Shown here piece after piece: positions 57,380 through 64,000 of a stretch of 64,000 nucleotides of DNA. The DNA comes from Nocardioides sp. dk884. Lineage in GTDB: Bacteria; Actinomycetota; Actinomycetes; Propionibacteriales; Nocardioidaceae. The translations under genes and the position numbers were made by a program. The notes under the pieces are model-generated. The model did no database searches and was not told the origin of the DNA. It saw only the letters and a program-made list of their open reading frames with translations. The stretch lies in contig NZ_CP045649.1 in NCBI RefSeq assembly GCF_009557055.1, positions 3,757,501-3,821,500 on the forward strand, given 5' to 3'. Numbering within the stretch: position 1 is the first letter of the stretch; each line of letters starts with the position of its first letter.

Positions 57380-58453
57380 TCAGCGGCCGGTCTTGGGCGC
57401 GAACAGCGCGCCGATCGCCCGGGCCAGCAGGTTGAGCAGCATCACGATCGCGACGAGCACCAGCGCGGCGCCCCAGGCCCGGTCGAGCTGCTCGAGGTTG
57501 TACTTGCCGCCGGTCGTCACCGAGCTGTAGATGAAGACCGGCAGCGTCGACATCCGCCCGTCGAACGGGTTGAGGTTCAGCGCGGTGGTGCTGCCGACGA
57601 TGATCAGCAGCGGGGCGGTCTCGCCGGCGACGCGCGCGATCGCCAGCGTCACGCCGGTGACGATGCCGCCCAGCGCGGTGGGCAGCACGACCTTGACGAT
57701 CGTGCGCCACTTCGGCACGCCCAGGGCGTACGACGCCTCGCGGAGCTCGGCCGGCACCAGCTTGAGCATCTCCTCGGTCGAGCGCACCACCGTCGGCACC
57801 ATCAGCACCGACAAGGCGACCGCGCCGCCGATGCCGAAGCGCACCCCGGGCCCGAAGATCAGCGTGAACAGCGCGAACGCGAACAGGCCGGCCACGATCG
57901 AGGGGATGCCGGTCATCACGTCCACCAGGAACGTGATCATCCGCGCCAGCCGGCTCTTGGCGCCGTACTCGACCAGGTAGACCGCGGCCAGCACGCCGAT
58001 CGGCACCGAGATGATCGTCGCCAGCGCGGTGATGATCAGCGTGCCCATCAGCGCGTGGTAGATCCCGCCGCCCTCGCCGAGCACGCCGCGCATGTCGTAG
58101 GTGAAGAACTGCGCCGAGAGCACGCCGTACCCGCGGCTGATCACCTCATAGACCAGGCTGACCAGCGGCACCATCGCCAGCGCGAAGACCGACCAGGCGA
58201 CCGTGGTCACCAGCCGGTCGGTGGCCTTGCGGCTGCCCTCGACCGCCGAGGACCACGCCGGCAGGCCGAGCACGAGCAGCACCCAGCCGAGCAGCACGAT
58301 CGCGATCGGGCCCCAGCCGAGCAGCAGCCCGGCGAGCCCGGAGAGGCCGAAGCAGATGAGCGCCGCGAGCAGGGGCGCGTACGACGGGAGCTGCGGCGCC
58401 TGCAGCGGGAGCGAGCCGCGGTCGTCCTCGACCGGGGTCAGGGTGTCGGTCAT
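57380..58453 (-). CDS. pstA: Phosphate ABC transporter permease PstA
   Basis: A 357-residue permease with an N-terminal extension holding extra helices before the usual six. GIYHALMGTLIITALATIISVPIGVLAAVYLVEYG and GIPSIVAGLFAF are family segments; the EAA-like loop is REASYALGVPKWRTIVKVVLPTALGGI. Six bases follow pstC. Confidence 0.94.
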   Translation of the reverse strand: MTDTLTPVEDDRGSLPLQAPQLPSYAPLLAALICFGLSGLAGLLLGWGPIAIVLLGWVLLVLGLPAWSSAVEGSRKATDRLVTTVAWSVFALAMVPLVSLVYEVISRGYGVLSAQFFTYDMRGVLGEGGGIYHALMGTLIITALATIISVPIGVLAAVYLVEYGAKSRLARMITFLVDVMTGIPSIVAGLFAFALFTLIFGPGVRFGIGGAVALSVLMVPTVVRSTEEMLKLVPAELREASYALGVPKWRTIVKVVLPTALGGIVTGVTLAIARVAGETAPLLIIVGSTTALNLNPFDGRMSTLPVFIYSSVTTGGKYNLEQLDRAWGAALVLVAIVMLLNLLARAIGALFAPKTGR

Positions 58454-58459
58454 GGCGGC

Positions 58460-59413
58460 TCAGCCCTTCACCTGGCCACGGGCGGCGACCCAGCGACCGA
58501 GGAAGTTGACGATGAACGAGACGACGAACAGCACCAGGCCGCTGAAGATCAGCACGTTGATCTTCATGCCGGAGGCGTTGCCGAAGTTGAGCGCGATGTT
58601 GGCCGCGATCGTGGAAGGGTTCTGCGAGGAGATCAGGTTGACCGTGACCGCGCCGCTGACCGAGAGCACCATCGCGACGGCCATCGTCTCGCCGAGCGCG
58701 CGCCCGAGGCCGAGCATGATCCCGGAGATGATGCCGGAGCGGGCGTAGGGGAAGACCGTCATCCGGATCATCTCCCAGCGGGTCGCCCCGAGCGCCAGCG
58801 CCGCCTCCTCGTGCATGCGCGGGGTCTGCAGGAACACCTCGCGGCAGATCGCGGTGATGATCGGCAGCGCCATCACCGCCAGCACGATCGCAGCGGTGAG
58901 GATGGTGCGTCCCGTGGTCGCCGGGCCCTCGAAGAACGGCAGGAAGCCCAGGTGGTCGGCCAGCCACTGGTACGCCGGGAAGATCGTCGGCGCCAGCACC
59001 TGGATGCCCCACAGGCCGAACACCACCGAGGGCACGGCGGCGAGCAGGTCCACCAGGTAGCCGAGCGTGCGGGCGATGCGGCGCGGCGCGTAGTGGGAGA
59101 TCACCAGCGCCAGCCCGATCGCGAGCGGGGCCGCGATCAGGATCGCCAGCAGCGCCGCGAGCAGGGTGCCGTAGAGCAGCGGCCAGACGTAGAGGGTCAG
59201 GCTCTCCTTGCCGTAGAGCTGCCCCTGGTCGGCGCCCAGCGCCGGGGCGCCCTCGACGATCAGGAAGATCGCGACGCCGGCGAGCGCGAGGACGATGAGC
59301 AGGCCCGCGCCGCGGGCCAGGCCCGCGAACACCGCGTCACCGCGACGCGTGGAGGTCCCCGAGGACGCCCGCGACGGGGTGCGCGTGGGAGTGCGCGTGG
59401 GGGTGGTCGACAC
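58460..59413 (-). CDS. pstC: Phosphate ABC transporter permease PstC
   Basis: A 317-residue permease. The Thr/Arg-rich N-terminus (TPTRTPTRTPSRAS) precedes six helices. ASVVFGLWG-type segment AVPSVVFGLWGIQVLAP and EEAALALGATRWEMIRMTVFPYARSGIISG are typical. The GTG at 59413 is chosen because the upstream extension is low complexity. A hairpin separates it from pstS. Confidence 0.93.
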   Translation of the reverse strand: MSTTPTRTPTRTPSRASSGTSTRRGDAVFAGLARGAGLLIVLALAGVAIFLIVEGAPALGADQGQLYGKESLTLYVWPLLYGTLLAALLAILIAAPLAIGLALVISHYAPRRIARTLGYLVDLLAAVPSVVFGLWGIQVLAPTIFPAYQWLADHLGFLPFFEGPATTGRTILTAAIVLAVMALPIITAICREVFLQTPRMHEEAALALGATRWEMIRMTVFPYARSGIISGIMLGLGRALGETMAVAMVLSVSGAVTVNLISSQNPSTIAANIALNFGNASGMKINVLIFSGLVLFVVSFIVNFLGRWVAARGQVKG

Positions 59414-59472
59414 CTGGTGCCCTTCTTCTGTGGCTTTCGTGGTGCTGAAGTGACTCGTGTGGTTCACGCACC

Positions 59473-59506
59473 CGAGGGTCCGGGCCCTCCCGGGCGCGGA
59501 CCCTCG
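59473..59506 (-). terminator. Hairpin between pstS and pstC
   Basis: CGAGGGTCCG (59473-59482) pairs with CGGACCCTCG (59497-59506), 17 bp beyond the pstS stop. Partial termination here would give more PstS than permease, as seen in other pst operons. Confidence 0.6.
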
Positions 59507-59522
59507 AGCGGACGCAGGTCGA

Positions 59523-60629
59523 TCAGTCGACGGTGATGCCGTCGACGATCGCGGTGACCTCCTTGCGCAGGCCCTCGGCCAGCGGCGCGGAGCCGGCCTC
59601 CTCGGCACCCTGCTGCTGGCCCTCGTCGCTGAGGACGTACTCGAGGTAGGCCTTGGTCAGCTTGCCGGCCTCGGCGTCGTCGCTGTCGTAGTTGTCGCAG
59701 GCCAGGAGGTAGGAGACCAGCACGATCGGGTAGGTCCCGGCCTCGTCGGTCTGGTGGTCGAGGTCGAAGACCACCGAGTTGGCGTCGCGGCCCTCGACCC
59801 GCGGGGAGACCTCGAGGATCCGCGCGGCGGCGGTGTCGGTCGGGGCGACGTAGTCACCGCCGACCTTGATCTTCGCGACGCCGAGGCCCTGGGCCTGGCT
59901 GGCGTCGGCGTAGCCGATGGAGTTCGTGCCCTCCTTGACCGCGGACACCACGCCCGAGGTGCCCTGCGCGCCCTCCCCGCCGTACTGCTCGGGCCAGACC
60001 TCCAGCGGACCCTCGGTCCACACCTTCGGCGCGACCGCGTCGAGGTAGTCGGTGAAGTTCTCAGTGGTGCCGGACTCATCCGAGCGGTGCACCGCGTTGA
60101 TCGGGGCCTTGGGCAGGTCGACGCCCGGGTTGTCGGCGGCGATCGCCTTGTCGTCCCAGCTGGTGATGGTGCCGGCGAAGATGCCGGCGAGGGTCTGCGG
60201 GGAGAGCTGGAGGTCGTCGACGCCCTCGAGGTTGTAGATCACCGCGATCGGCGAGACGTAGTCGGGGATCTCGATCGGGGCGGTGCCGTTGCACCGCTCG
60301 GTGGCGGCGCTGAGCTCGCCCTCGTCGTCGGTCAGGTAGGCGTCGGAGCCCGCGAAGGGGAACGCCCCGGAGATGAAGTTCTCCCGGCCTCCGCCGGAGC
60401 CGATCGGGTCGTAGGTGACGGTGACGTCGGGGTGCGCGAGCGAGAAGCCCGCCATCCACGCAGCCTGCGCAGCCTCCTGGGAGGAGGCGCCGCCGCCGGC
60501 GAGGTTGCCGGCCAGATCGGATTCGGAGGTGGAGGCCCCCGTGTCGTTGGCGGCCGCGCACCCGCTGAGCGCGATCGCCAGAGCTGCAGCACCCGGCACG
60601 AGCGCCCGGCGCAGGGAGGTTCGGTTCAC
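59523..60629 (-). CDS. pstS: Phosphate-binding lipoprotein
   Basis: A 368-residue lipoprotein: signal RRALVPGAAALAIALSGCAAA with lipobox LSGC. Phosphate ligands appear in GAGSGGG-like IGSGGGRENFISGAFPFAGSDAYL and in HRSDESGTTENFTDYL, EGAQGTSGVVSAV. The GTG at 60629 has AGGAG upstream. The PHO box at 60703-60720 precedes it, so PhoP control under phosphate starvation is expected. Confidence 0.95.
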   Translation of the reverse strand: MNRTSLRRALVPGAAALAIALSGCAAANDTGASTSESDLAGNLAGGGASSQEAAQAAWMAGFSLAHPDVTVTYDPIGSGGGRENFISGAFPFAGSDAYLTDDEGELSAATERCNGTAPIEIPDYVSPIAVIYNLEGVDDLQLSPQTLAGIFAGTITSWDDKAIAADNPGVDLPKAPINAVHRSDESGTTENFTDYLDAVAPKVWTEGPLEVWPEQYGGEGAQGTSGVVSAVKEGTNSIGYADASQAQGLGVAKIKVGGDYVAPTDTAAARILEVSPRVEGRDANSVVFDLDHQTDEAGTYPIVLVSYLLACDNYDSDDAEAGKLTKAYLEYVLSDEGQQQGAEEAGSAPLAEGLRKEVTAIVDGITVD

Positions 60630-60702
60630 TCCGTGACTCCTGATTCCTCGACTGTTGACGTCATCGACGCTAGGCAGTCGAGGTGTCCGGACCCTGGGGC
60701 GT

Positions 60703-60720
60703 TGGTGAACGACGGGTGAA
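60703..60720 (-). promoter_or_regulatory. PHO box of pstSCAB
   Basis: On the minus strand GTTCACC-CGTC-GTTCACC, two direct repeats 11 bp apart, matches the Streptomyces PhoP-binding unit (GTTCACC every 11 bp). It lies 74-91 bp upstream of the pstS start. Only two units are clear. Confidence 0.85.
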
Positions 60721-60781
60721 CGGCTCCCGGCGGGTCGGTCACACTCGGCCGGGCCCGCGGGTCCGGGCAGGCCCCCGGACG

Positions 60782-60843
60782 GATAGTCCGACACACAGCG
60801 GTCGTGTTTCGGCCGAAACACGACCGCTGTGTGTCGGACTATC
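60782..60843. repeat. TAGTCCG-type inverted repeat C: perfect 62-bp palindrome
   Basis: 31-bp perfect arms without a loop, starting GATAGTCCGACACACAGCGG and centred between 60812 and 60813. It lies 34 bp beyond the stop of the NUDIX gene and about 60 bp upstream of the pstS PHO box. The arm core is shared with A and B. Confidence 0.9.
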
Positions 60844-60877
60844 TCCCCAGGGCGGTCTGGAGCCCCCGCCCCACCGG

Positions 60878-61765
60878 CTACGGCAGCCGCTCGATGGCCA
60901 CGACCCGCCCGTGACGCAGGTGCGCCACGAGCATCGCGCCCTTCGCCAGCCCGGGGTCGGGTACGCCGAGGGCCTCGAACACCAGCGGCAGCACCGGGCG
61001 GTGGGTGCACAGCACCGCGCCCACGCGCCGCTCGCCGATGACACCGACGACCTCCTCCACGGTGCGGAGGACATCGGCCTCGGTGGCCCGCTCCTCGGTC
61101 AGCTCGTCGAGCAGCCGCGGCTCGCTGCCGCGGGCACCGAGGGCTCCGCGCGCGGCGGCGTACGGCGCGACGGTCTCGACGCAGCGGGTCGCGCTCGAGC
61201 TCACCACCTCGCCCACGTCGTACGCCGCCAGGAGCGGCACCAGCGCGGCGGCGTCGTGTCGTCCCGCGTCGGTCAGCGGGCGGACGGCGTCCTCGCCGGG
61301 CCAGCTCTTGCGGGCGCGCGCCTCGGCGTGGCGCAGCACGACGAGCGCCTCGGTGCGGTGGCGCCGCGGGGCGGCCTCGCGCAGCGTGTCGCGGTCGAAG
61401 GGATAGGTCAGCTGCCGCAGCGCCTCGTCGATCCCGACCCACGCGACGTCGTCGATCTCGTCGTTGCGCGCGTAGCCGCTGACGTCGTCGTCGCCCAGCA
61501 CCCGCCCGCACCAGTAGTCCACGACCTTGGTGCGCCCGCCGCTGATCGGGTAGCGCTGCCGGCCCAGCGGCGCCCCGAGCCGCACCCGCAGGCCGGTCTC
61601 CTCCTCCACCTCGCGGACCGCGGCGGCGGTGCGGTGCTCCCCCGGGTCCAGCTTGCCCTTGGGGAAGGACCAGTCGTCGTAGCGCGCGCGGTGCACGAGG
61701 AGCACCTGCCGCCCGGGTCGGAAGACGACGGCACCGGCCGAGAACACCTCGCGAGGCTGCACCAT
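60878..61765 (-). CDS. MutT1-like NUDIX hydrolase / histidine phosphatase fusion
   Basis: A 295-residue two-domain protein like mycobacterial MutT1. NUDIX box FPKGKLDPGEHRTAAAVREVEEETGL (about residues 36-61); from about residue 138 a SixA-like phosphatase with VVLRHAEARARKSW and SSSATRCVET, plus CTHRPVLPLV. It should clean 8-oxo-dGTP or diadenosine polyphosphates. ATG at 61765; location between ppk/pst genes is usual. Confidence 0.92.
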   Translation of the reverse strand: MVQPREVFSAGAVVFRPGRQVLLVHRARYDDWSFPKGKLDPGEHRTAAAVREVEEETGLRVRLGAPLGRQRYPISGGRTKVVDYWCGRVLGDDDVSGYARNDEIDDVAWVGIDEALRQLTYPFDRDTLREAAPRRHRTEALVVLRHAEARARKSWPGEDAVRPLTDAGRHDAAALVPLLAAYDVGEVVSSSATRCVETVAPYAAARGALGARGSEPRLLDELTEERATEADVLRTVEEVVGVIGERRVGAVLCTHRPVLPLVFEALGVPDPGLAKGAMLVAHLRHGRVVAIERLP

Positions 61766-61817
61766 GGATCCAGTGTGGGGCACCCGCCGAGTGGTCCCCG
61801 GTCGCTAGGGTCGCCGG

Positions 61818-62870
61818 GTGCGCAGGCGATGGATGGTGGTCGGGGTGGTCGCCGTGCTCGTGGTCGCCACGCTCGCCGTGGTGGGCGTGCGCTGGTGGCG
61901 CGACGCGCACCGCAGCGACCTGGCCCGCGCCCTCGACCTGGCCGCCCCCGCGGAGCGCTACTCCTTCACCGACTGGGCAGCCGTACGGCGCGAGCTCGAC
62001 GCCCCCGAGGACCCGTCGGCCCAGGCGCTGCGCACGCTGCTCGACGACGGGTACGACGCCGACCTGAGCACCGCCTCGGCGCTGGAGGAGTCCGCCGAGC
62101 TGCTGCGCTCGAGCTACGGCTGGTCCCCTGCGGACCTGGAGTGGGAGCTGCTCGCGCAGGCCGAGGACGGCGTGCTGGTGGTCGCCGCCCTGGGCGAGGA
62201 CGCCGACGTCGACGACCTCGCCGACCGGCTCGCCGACCTGGGCTACGAGCGCCCCGAGGAGGAGGACGGTGTGTGGCACGGCGGCGAGGAGCTGGTCGCC
62301 ACCATCTCCGCGGAGACCGGCGAGACCGGCTCCCCCGTGCTCCAGTACGTCGCGCTCGACGCCGACGCCGGCCTGGTCCGCACCAGTGACAACGCGGCCC
62401 ACCTCGAGGGGGTGCTGGCCGGCGACCTCGGCGCCCCCGAGGAGCTCGACGAGGTGGTCGGCGCCGCCGGGGACGTGCTCACCGCGGCCGTCTACACCGG
62501 GCGGCACACCTGCACGGCGCTGGCGATGAGCCAGGCCGACGAGGTCGACCAGGCCAGCGCCGACCGGCTGGTCGAGGAGGCCGGCCGGATCAGCCCGGTG
62601 CGCGCCTTCGCGATGGCGGTGCACCCCGGGCGCGACCTGGTGGTGGCGATGTCCTTCGAGGACGACGAGCGCGCCCGGCGCAACGCCGACGCCCGCGCGG
62701 TGCTCGCCGCGGGGCCGGCGCCGGGCCAGGGCGGCACCTTCGCCGAGCGCTTCGAGCTCGGGCAGGTCAGCGCCGACGGCACCCTGGTGCGCCTCGACCT
62801 CGAGCCCGTGGACGGCGCCGCCGTCTTCTCCGACCTCAGCACCGGCCCGGTCCTGTTCGCCACCTGCTGA
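61818..62870 (+). CDS. Hypothetical exported or membrane-anchored protein
   Basis: A 350-residue protein with one N-terminal helix (RWMVVGVVAVLVVATLAVVGV) and an acidic, Asp/Glu-rich extracellular part. YSFTDWAAVRRELDAP and EDADVDDLADRLADLGYERPEEEDGVW recall actinobacterial exported proteins of unknown function. A single Cys pair (HTCTALAM and the C-terminal C) may bridge. No catalytic motif. Confidence 0.7.
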   Translation: MRRRWMVVGVVAVLVVATLAVVGVRWWRDAHRSDLARALDLAAPAERYSFTDWAAVRRELDAPEDPSAQALRTLLDDGYDADLSTASALEESAELLRSSYGWSPADLEWELLAQAEDGVLVVAALGEDADVDDLADRLADLGYERPEEEDGVWHGGEELVATISAETGETGSPVLQYVALDADAGLVRTSDNAAHLEGVLAGDLGAPEELDEVVGAAGDVLTAAVYTGRHTCTALAMSQADEVDQASADRLVEEAGRISPVRAFAMAVHPGRDLVVAMSFEDDERARRNADARAVLAAGPAPGQGGTFAERFELGQVSADGTLVRLDLEPVDGAAVFSDLSTGPVLFATC

Positions 62871-62904
62871 CCCCCACCTGCGGACCCGCGGCGGGACGGC
62901 GGGC

Positions 62905-64000
62905 TCAGCGGAAGCGCCGCAGCCGCAGGCTGTTGGAGACCACGAACACCGACGACAGCGCCATCGCCGCCCCGGCCAGCATCGGGGTGAGCAACCCCGC
63001 CGCGGCCAGCGGCAGCGCGGCGACGTTGTAGCCGAACGCCCAGAACAGGTTGCCCCGGATCGTGGCCAGCGTGCGCCGCGAGAGCCGCACCGCATCGGCG
63101 GCCACCCGCAGGTCGCCGCGCACCAGGGTCAGGTCGCTGGCCTCGATGGCGATGTCGGTGCCGGTGCCCATCGCGATGCCGAGGTCGGCCTGGGCCAGCG
63201 CGGCCGCGTCGTTGACGCCGTCGCCGACCATCGCCACGACCCGGCCCTGCTCCTGCAGGCGTCGTACGACGTCGACCTTGTCGGCCGGGAGCACGTCGGC
63301 GATCACCTCGTCGATCCCGACGGCGTCGGCGACGGCGCGGGCGCTCTGCTCGTGATCGCCGGTGAGCAGCAACGGGCGCAGCCCCAGGCGGCGCAGCTCG
63401 GCGACTGCCTCGGCGGAGGTCTCCTTGACCTCGTCGGAGACGACCAGCACCCCGCGGGCGCGGCCCTCCCAGCCGACCACGACCGGGGTGCGGCCGGCGG
63501 CGCGGGCCCGGTCCAGCGCGGCCTCCAGGGTCGCGGGCACCTCGAGCCCGCGCTCGGCGAGCAGCGCGGGCCGTCCGACGACCACCTCGCGCCCGGCCAC
63601 CGTGCCGCTGACCCCGAGCCCGGGGACGTTGGCGAAGCCCTCCACCGCCGGCAGCGGCCCCTCGGCGCCGGCCACCACGGCCCGCGCGATCGGGTGCTCC
63701 GAGCCCGACTCCAGCGCGGCGGCGGTACGGCGTACCTCCTCCTCGGCGGCCCCGTCGGCGACCACCTCGACCAGGGCCATGACGCCGGTGGTGACGGTCC
63801 CGGTCTTGTCGAGCACGACGGTGTCGACCTGGCGGGTGGACTCCAGCACCTCCGGCCCGCGGATCAGGATGCCGAGCTGGGCGCCCCGGCCGGTGCCGAC
63901 CAGCAGCGCAGTGGGCGTGGCCAGGCCGAGCGCGCACGGGCAGGCGATGATCAGCACCGCCACGGCGGCGGTGAACGCCGCGGAGGTCGCGACGCCGGTG
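62905..64000 (-). CDS. Copper-type P-type ATPase, C-terminal part (truncated by window edge)
   Basis: About 365 codons of a P1B ATPase; the N-terminus lies beyond the window. Ion-binding CPC in [21 protein letters not shown], phosphorylation [17 protein letters not shown]-binding [16 protein letters not shown], hinge [26 protein letters not shown], and C-terminal NLFWAFGYN...[20 protein letters not shown] with the NxxxN/MxxSS helices fits a Cu+ exporter. Confidence 0.93.
   Translation of the reverse strand, partial: TGVATSAAFTAAVAVLIIACPCALGLATPTALLVGTGRGAQLGILIRGPEVLESTRQVDTVVLDKTGTVTTGVMALVEVVADGAAEEEVRRTAAALESGSEHPIARAVVAGAEGPLPAVEGFANVPGLGVSGTVAGREVVVGRPALLAERGLEVPATLEAALDRARAAGRTPVVVGWEGRARGVLVVSDEVKETSAEAVAELRRLGLRPLLLTGDHEQSARAVADAVGIDEVIADVLPADKVDVVRRLQEQGRVVAMVGDGVNDAAALAQADLGIAMGTGTDIAIEASDLTLVRGDLRVAADAVRLSRRTLATIRGNLFWAFGYNVAALPLAAAGLLTPMLAGAAMALSSVFVVSNSLRLRRFR

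Overview
The window looks like chromosome from a high-GC, Gram-positive actinobacterium, most likely a Nocardioides-type member of the Nocardioidaceae. The evidence is the very GC-rich coding sequence with many GTG starts and 4-bp ATGA/GTGA overlaps, a mycothiol synthase, a GlnR-type nitrogen regulator, a glucosyl-3-phosphoglycerate synthase, an HbhA-like protein beside DUF2516, and a GTTCACC-type PHO box. The genus is inferred. No rRNA, tRNA or CRISPR array was recognised.

Layout. (1) 0.1-3.7 kb: a small secreted protein, then a tight minus-strand operon gpgS - folP-like - LigB-like - RibD-like reductase. (2) 3.8-12.5 kb: cell-surface sugar genes: galE, two tandem GDP-mannose 4,6-dehydratase homologues, a WbaP/CpsE-type initiating sugar transferase, rmlA / rmlB-rmlCD (dTDP-rhamnose) and a ManC-type cupin. 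(3) 12.6-15.2 kb: L-asparaginase, an XRE regulator, an HbhA-like protein and DUF2516, in the order known from mycobacteria. (4) 15.2-20.3 kb: sulfate activation: a three-domain protein (degenerate ATP-sulfurylase / APS kinase / low-molecular-weight tyrosine phosphatase), a TSUP permease, cysD and cysN. (5) 20.5-28.2 kb: a decayed ISL3-family insertion sequence with TIRs and a near-perfect 8-bp target duplication, then a visibly lower-GC six-gene polysaccharide operon (acetyltransferase, kinase-like protein, GT2, GT4, Wzy-like, Wzx-like). About 1 kb with no recognisable gene follows. (6) 29.2-44.0 kb: conserved actinobacterial core: sseC-cysA(rhodanese)-DUF4395-thioredoxin, a large secreted alpha/beta hydrolase with Ig-like repeats, moaD and glnR, ygfZ-fur-nitrobindin, dtd, BKACE, a Wzc-type kinase and mshD. 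(7) 44.1-50.0 kb: an 815-residue Ala/Glu-rich coiled-coil membrane protein and a second complete rml cluster, inverted relative to the first. (8) 50.0-61.8 kb: an esterase and a phosphate block: ppk, DUF47-pit, pstSCAB with a PHO box, and a MutT1-like NUDIX-phosphatase. (9) 61.8-64 kb: a hypothetical exported protein and the 3' part of a copper-type P-ATPase.

Working together. Regions 2, 5, 6 (wzc) and 7 supply nucleotide sugars (UDP-Gal, GDP-6-deoxyhexose, dTDP-rhamnose), an initiating transferase, glycosyltransferases, flippase, polymerase and the length-control kinase of one or more surface polysaccharides. Their split by housekeeping genes, the low GC of the operon, the adjacent IS and the duplicated rml set suggest assembly by transfer and rearrangement. 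The phosphate genes of region 8 form a regulon.

The most unusual observations are a small family of long inverted repeats sharing the core TAGTCCG(A/C)CACA at three gene 3' ends within 6 kb of the phosphate region (one a perfect 62-bp palindrome), the APS-kinase/tyrosine-phosphatase fusion, the large Ala-rich coiled-coil membrane protein, and the inverted rml duplication. I did not find clear evidence for an entirely new multi-gene system.
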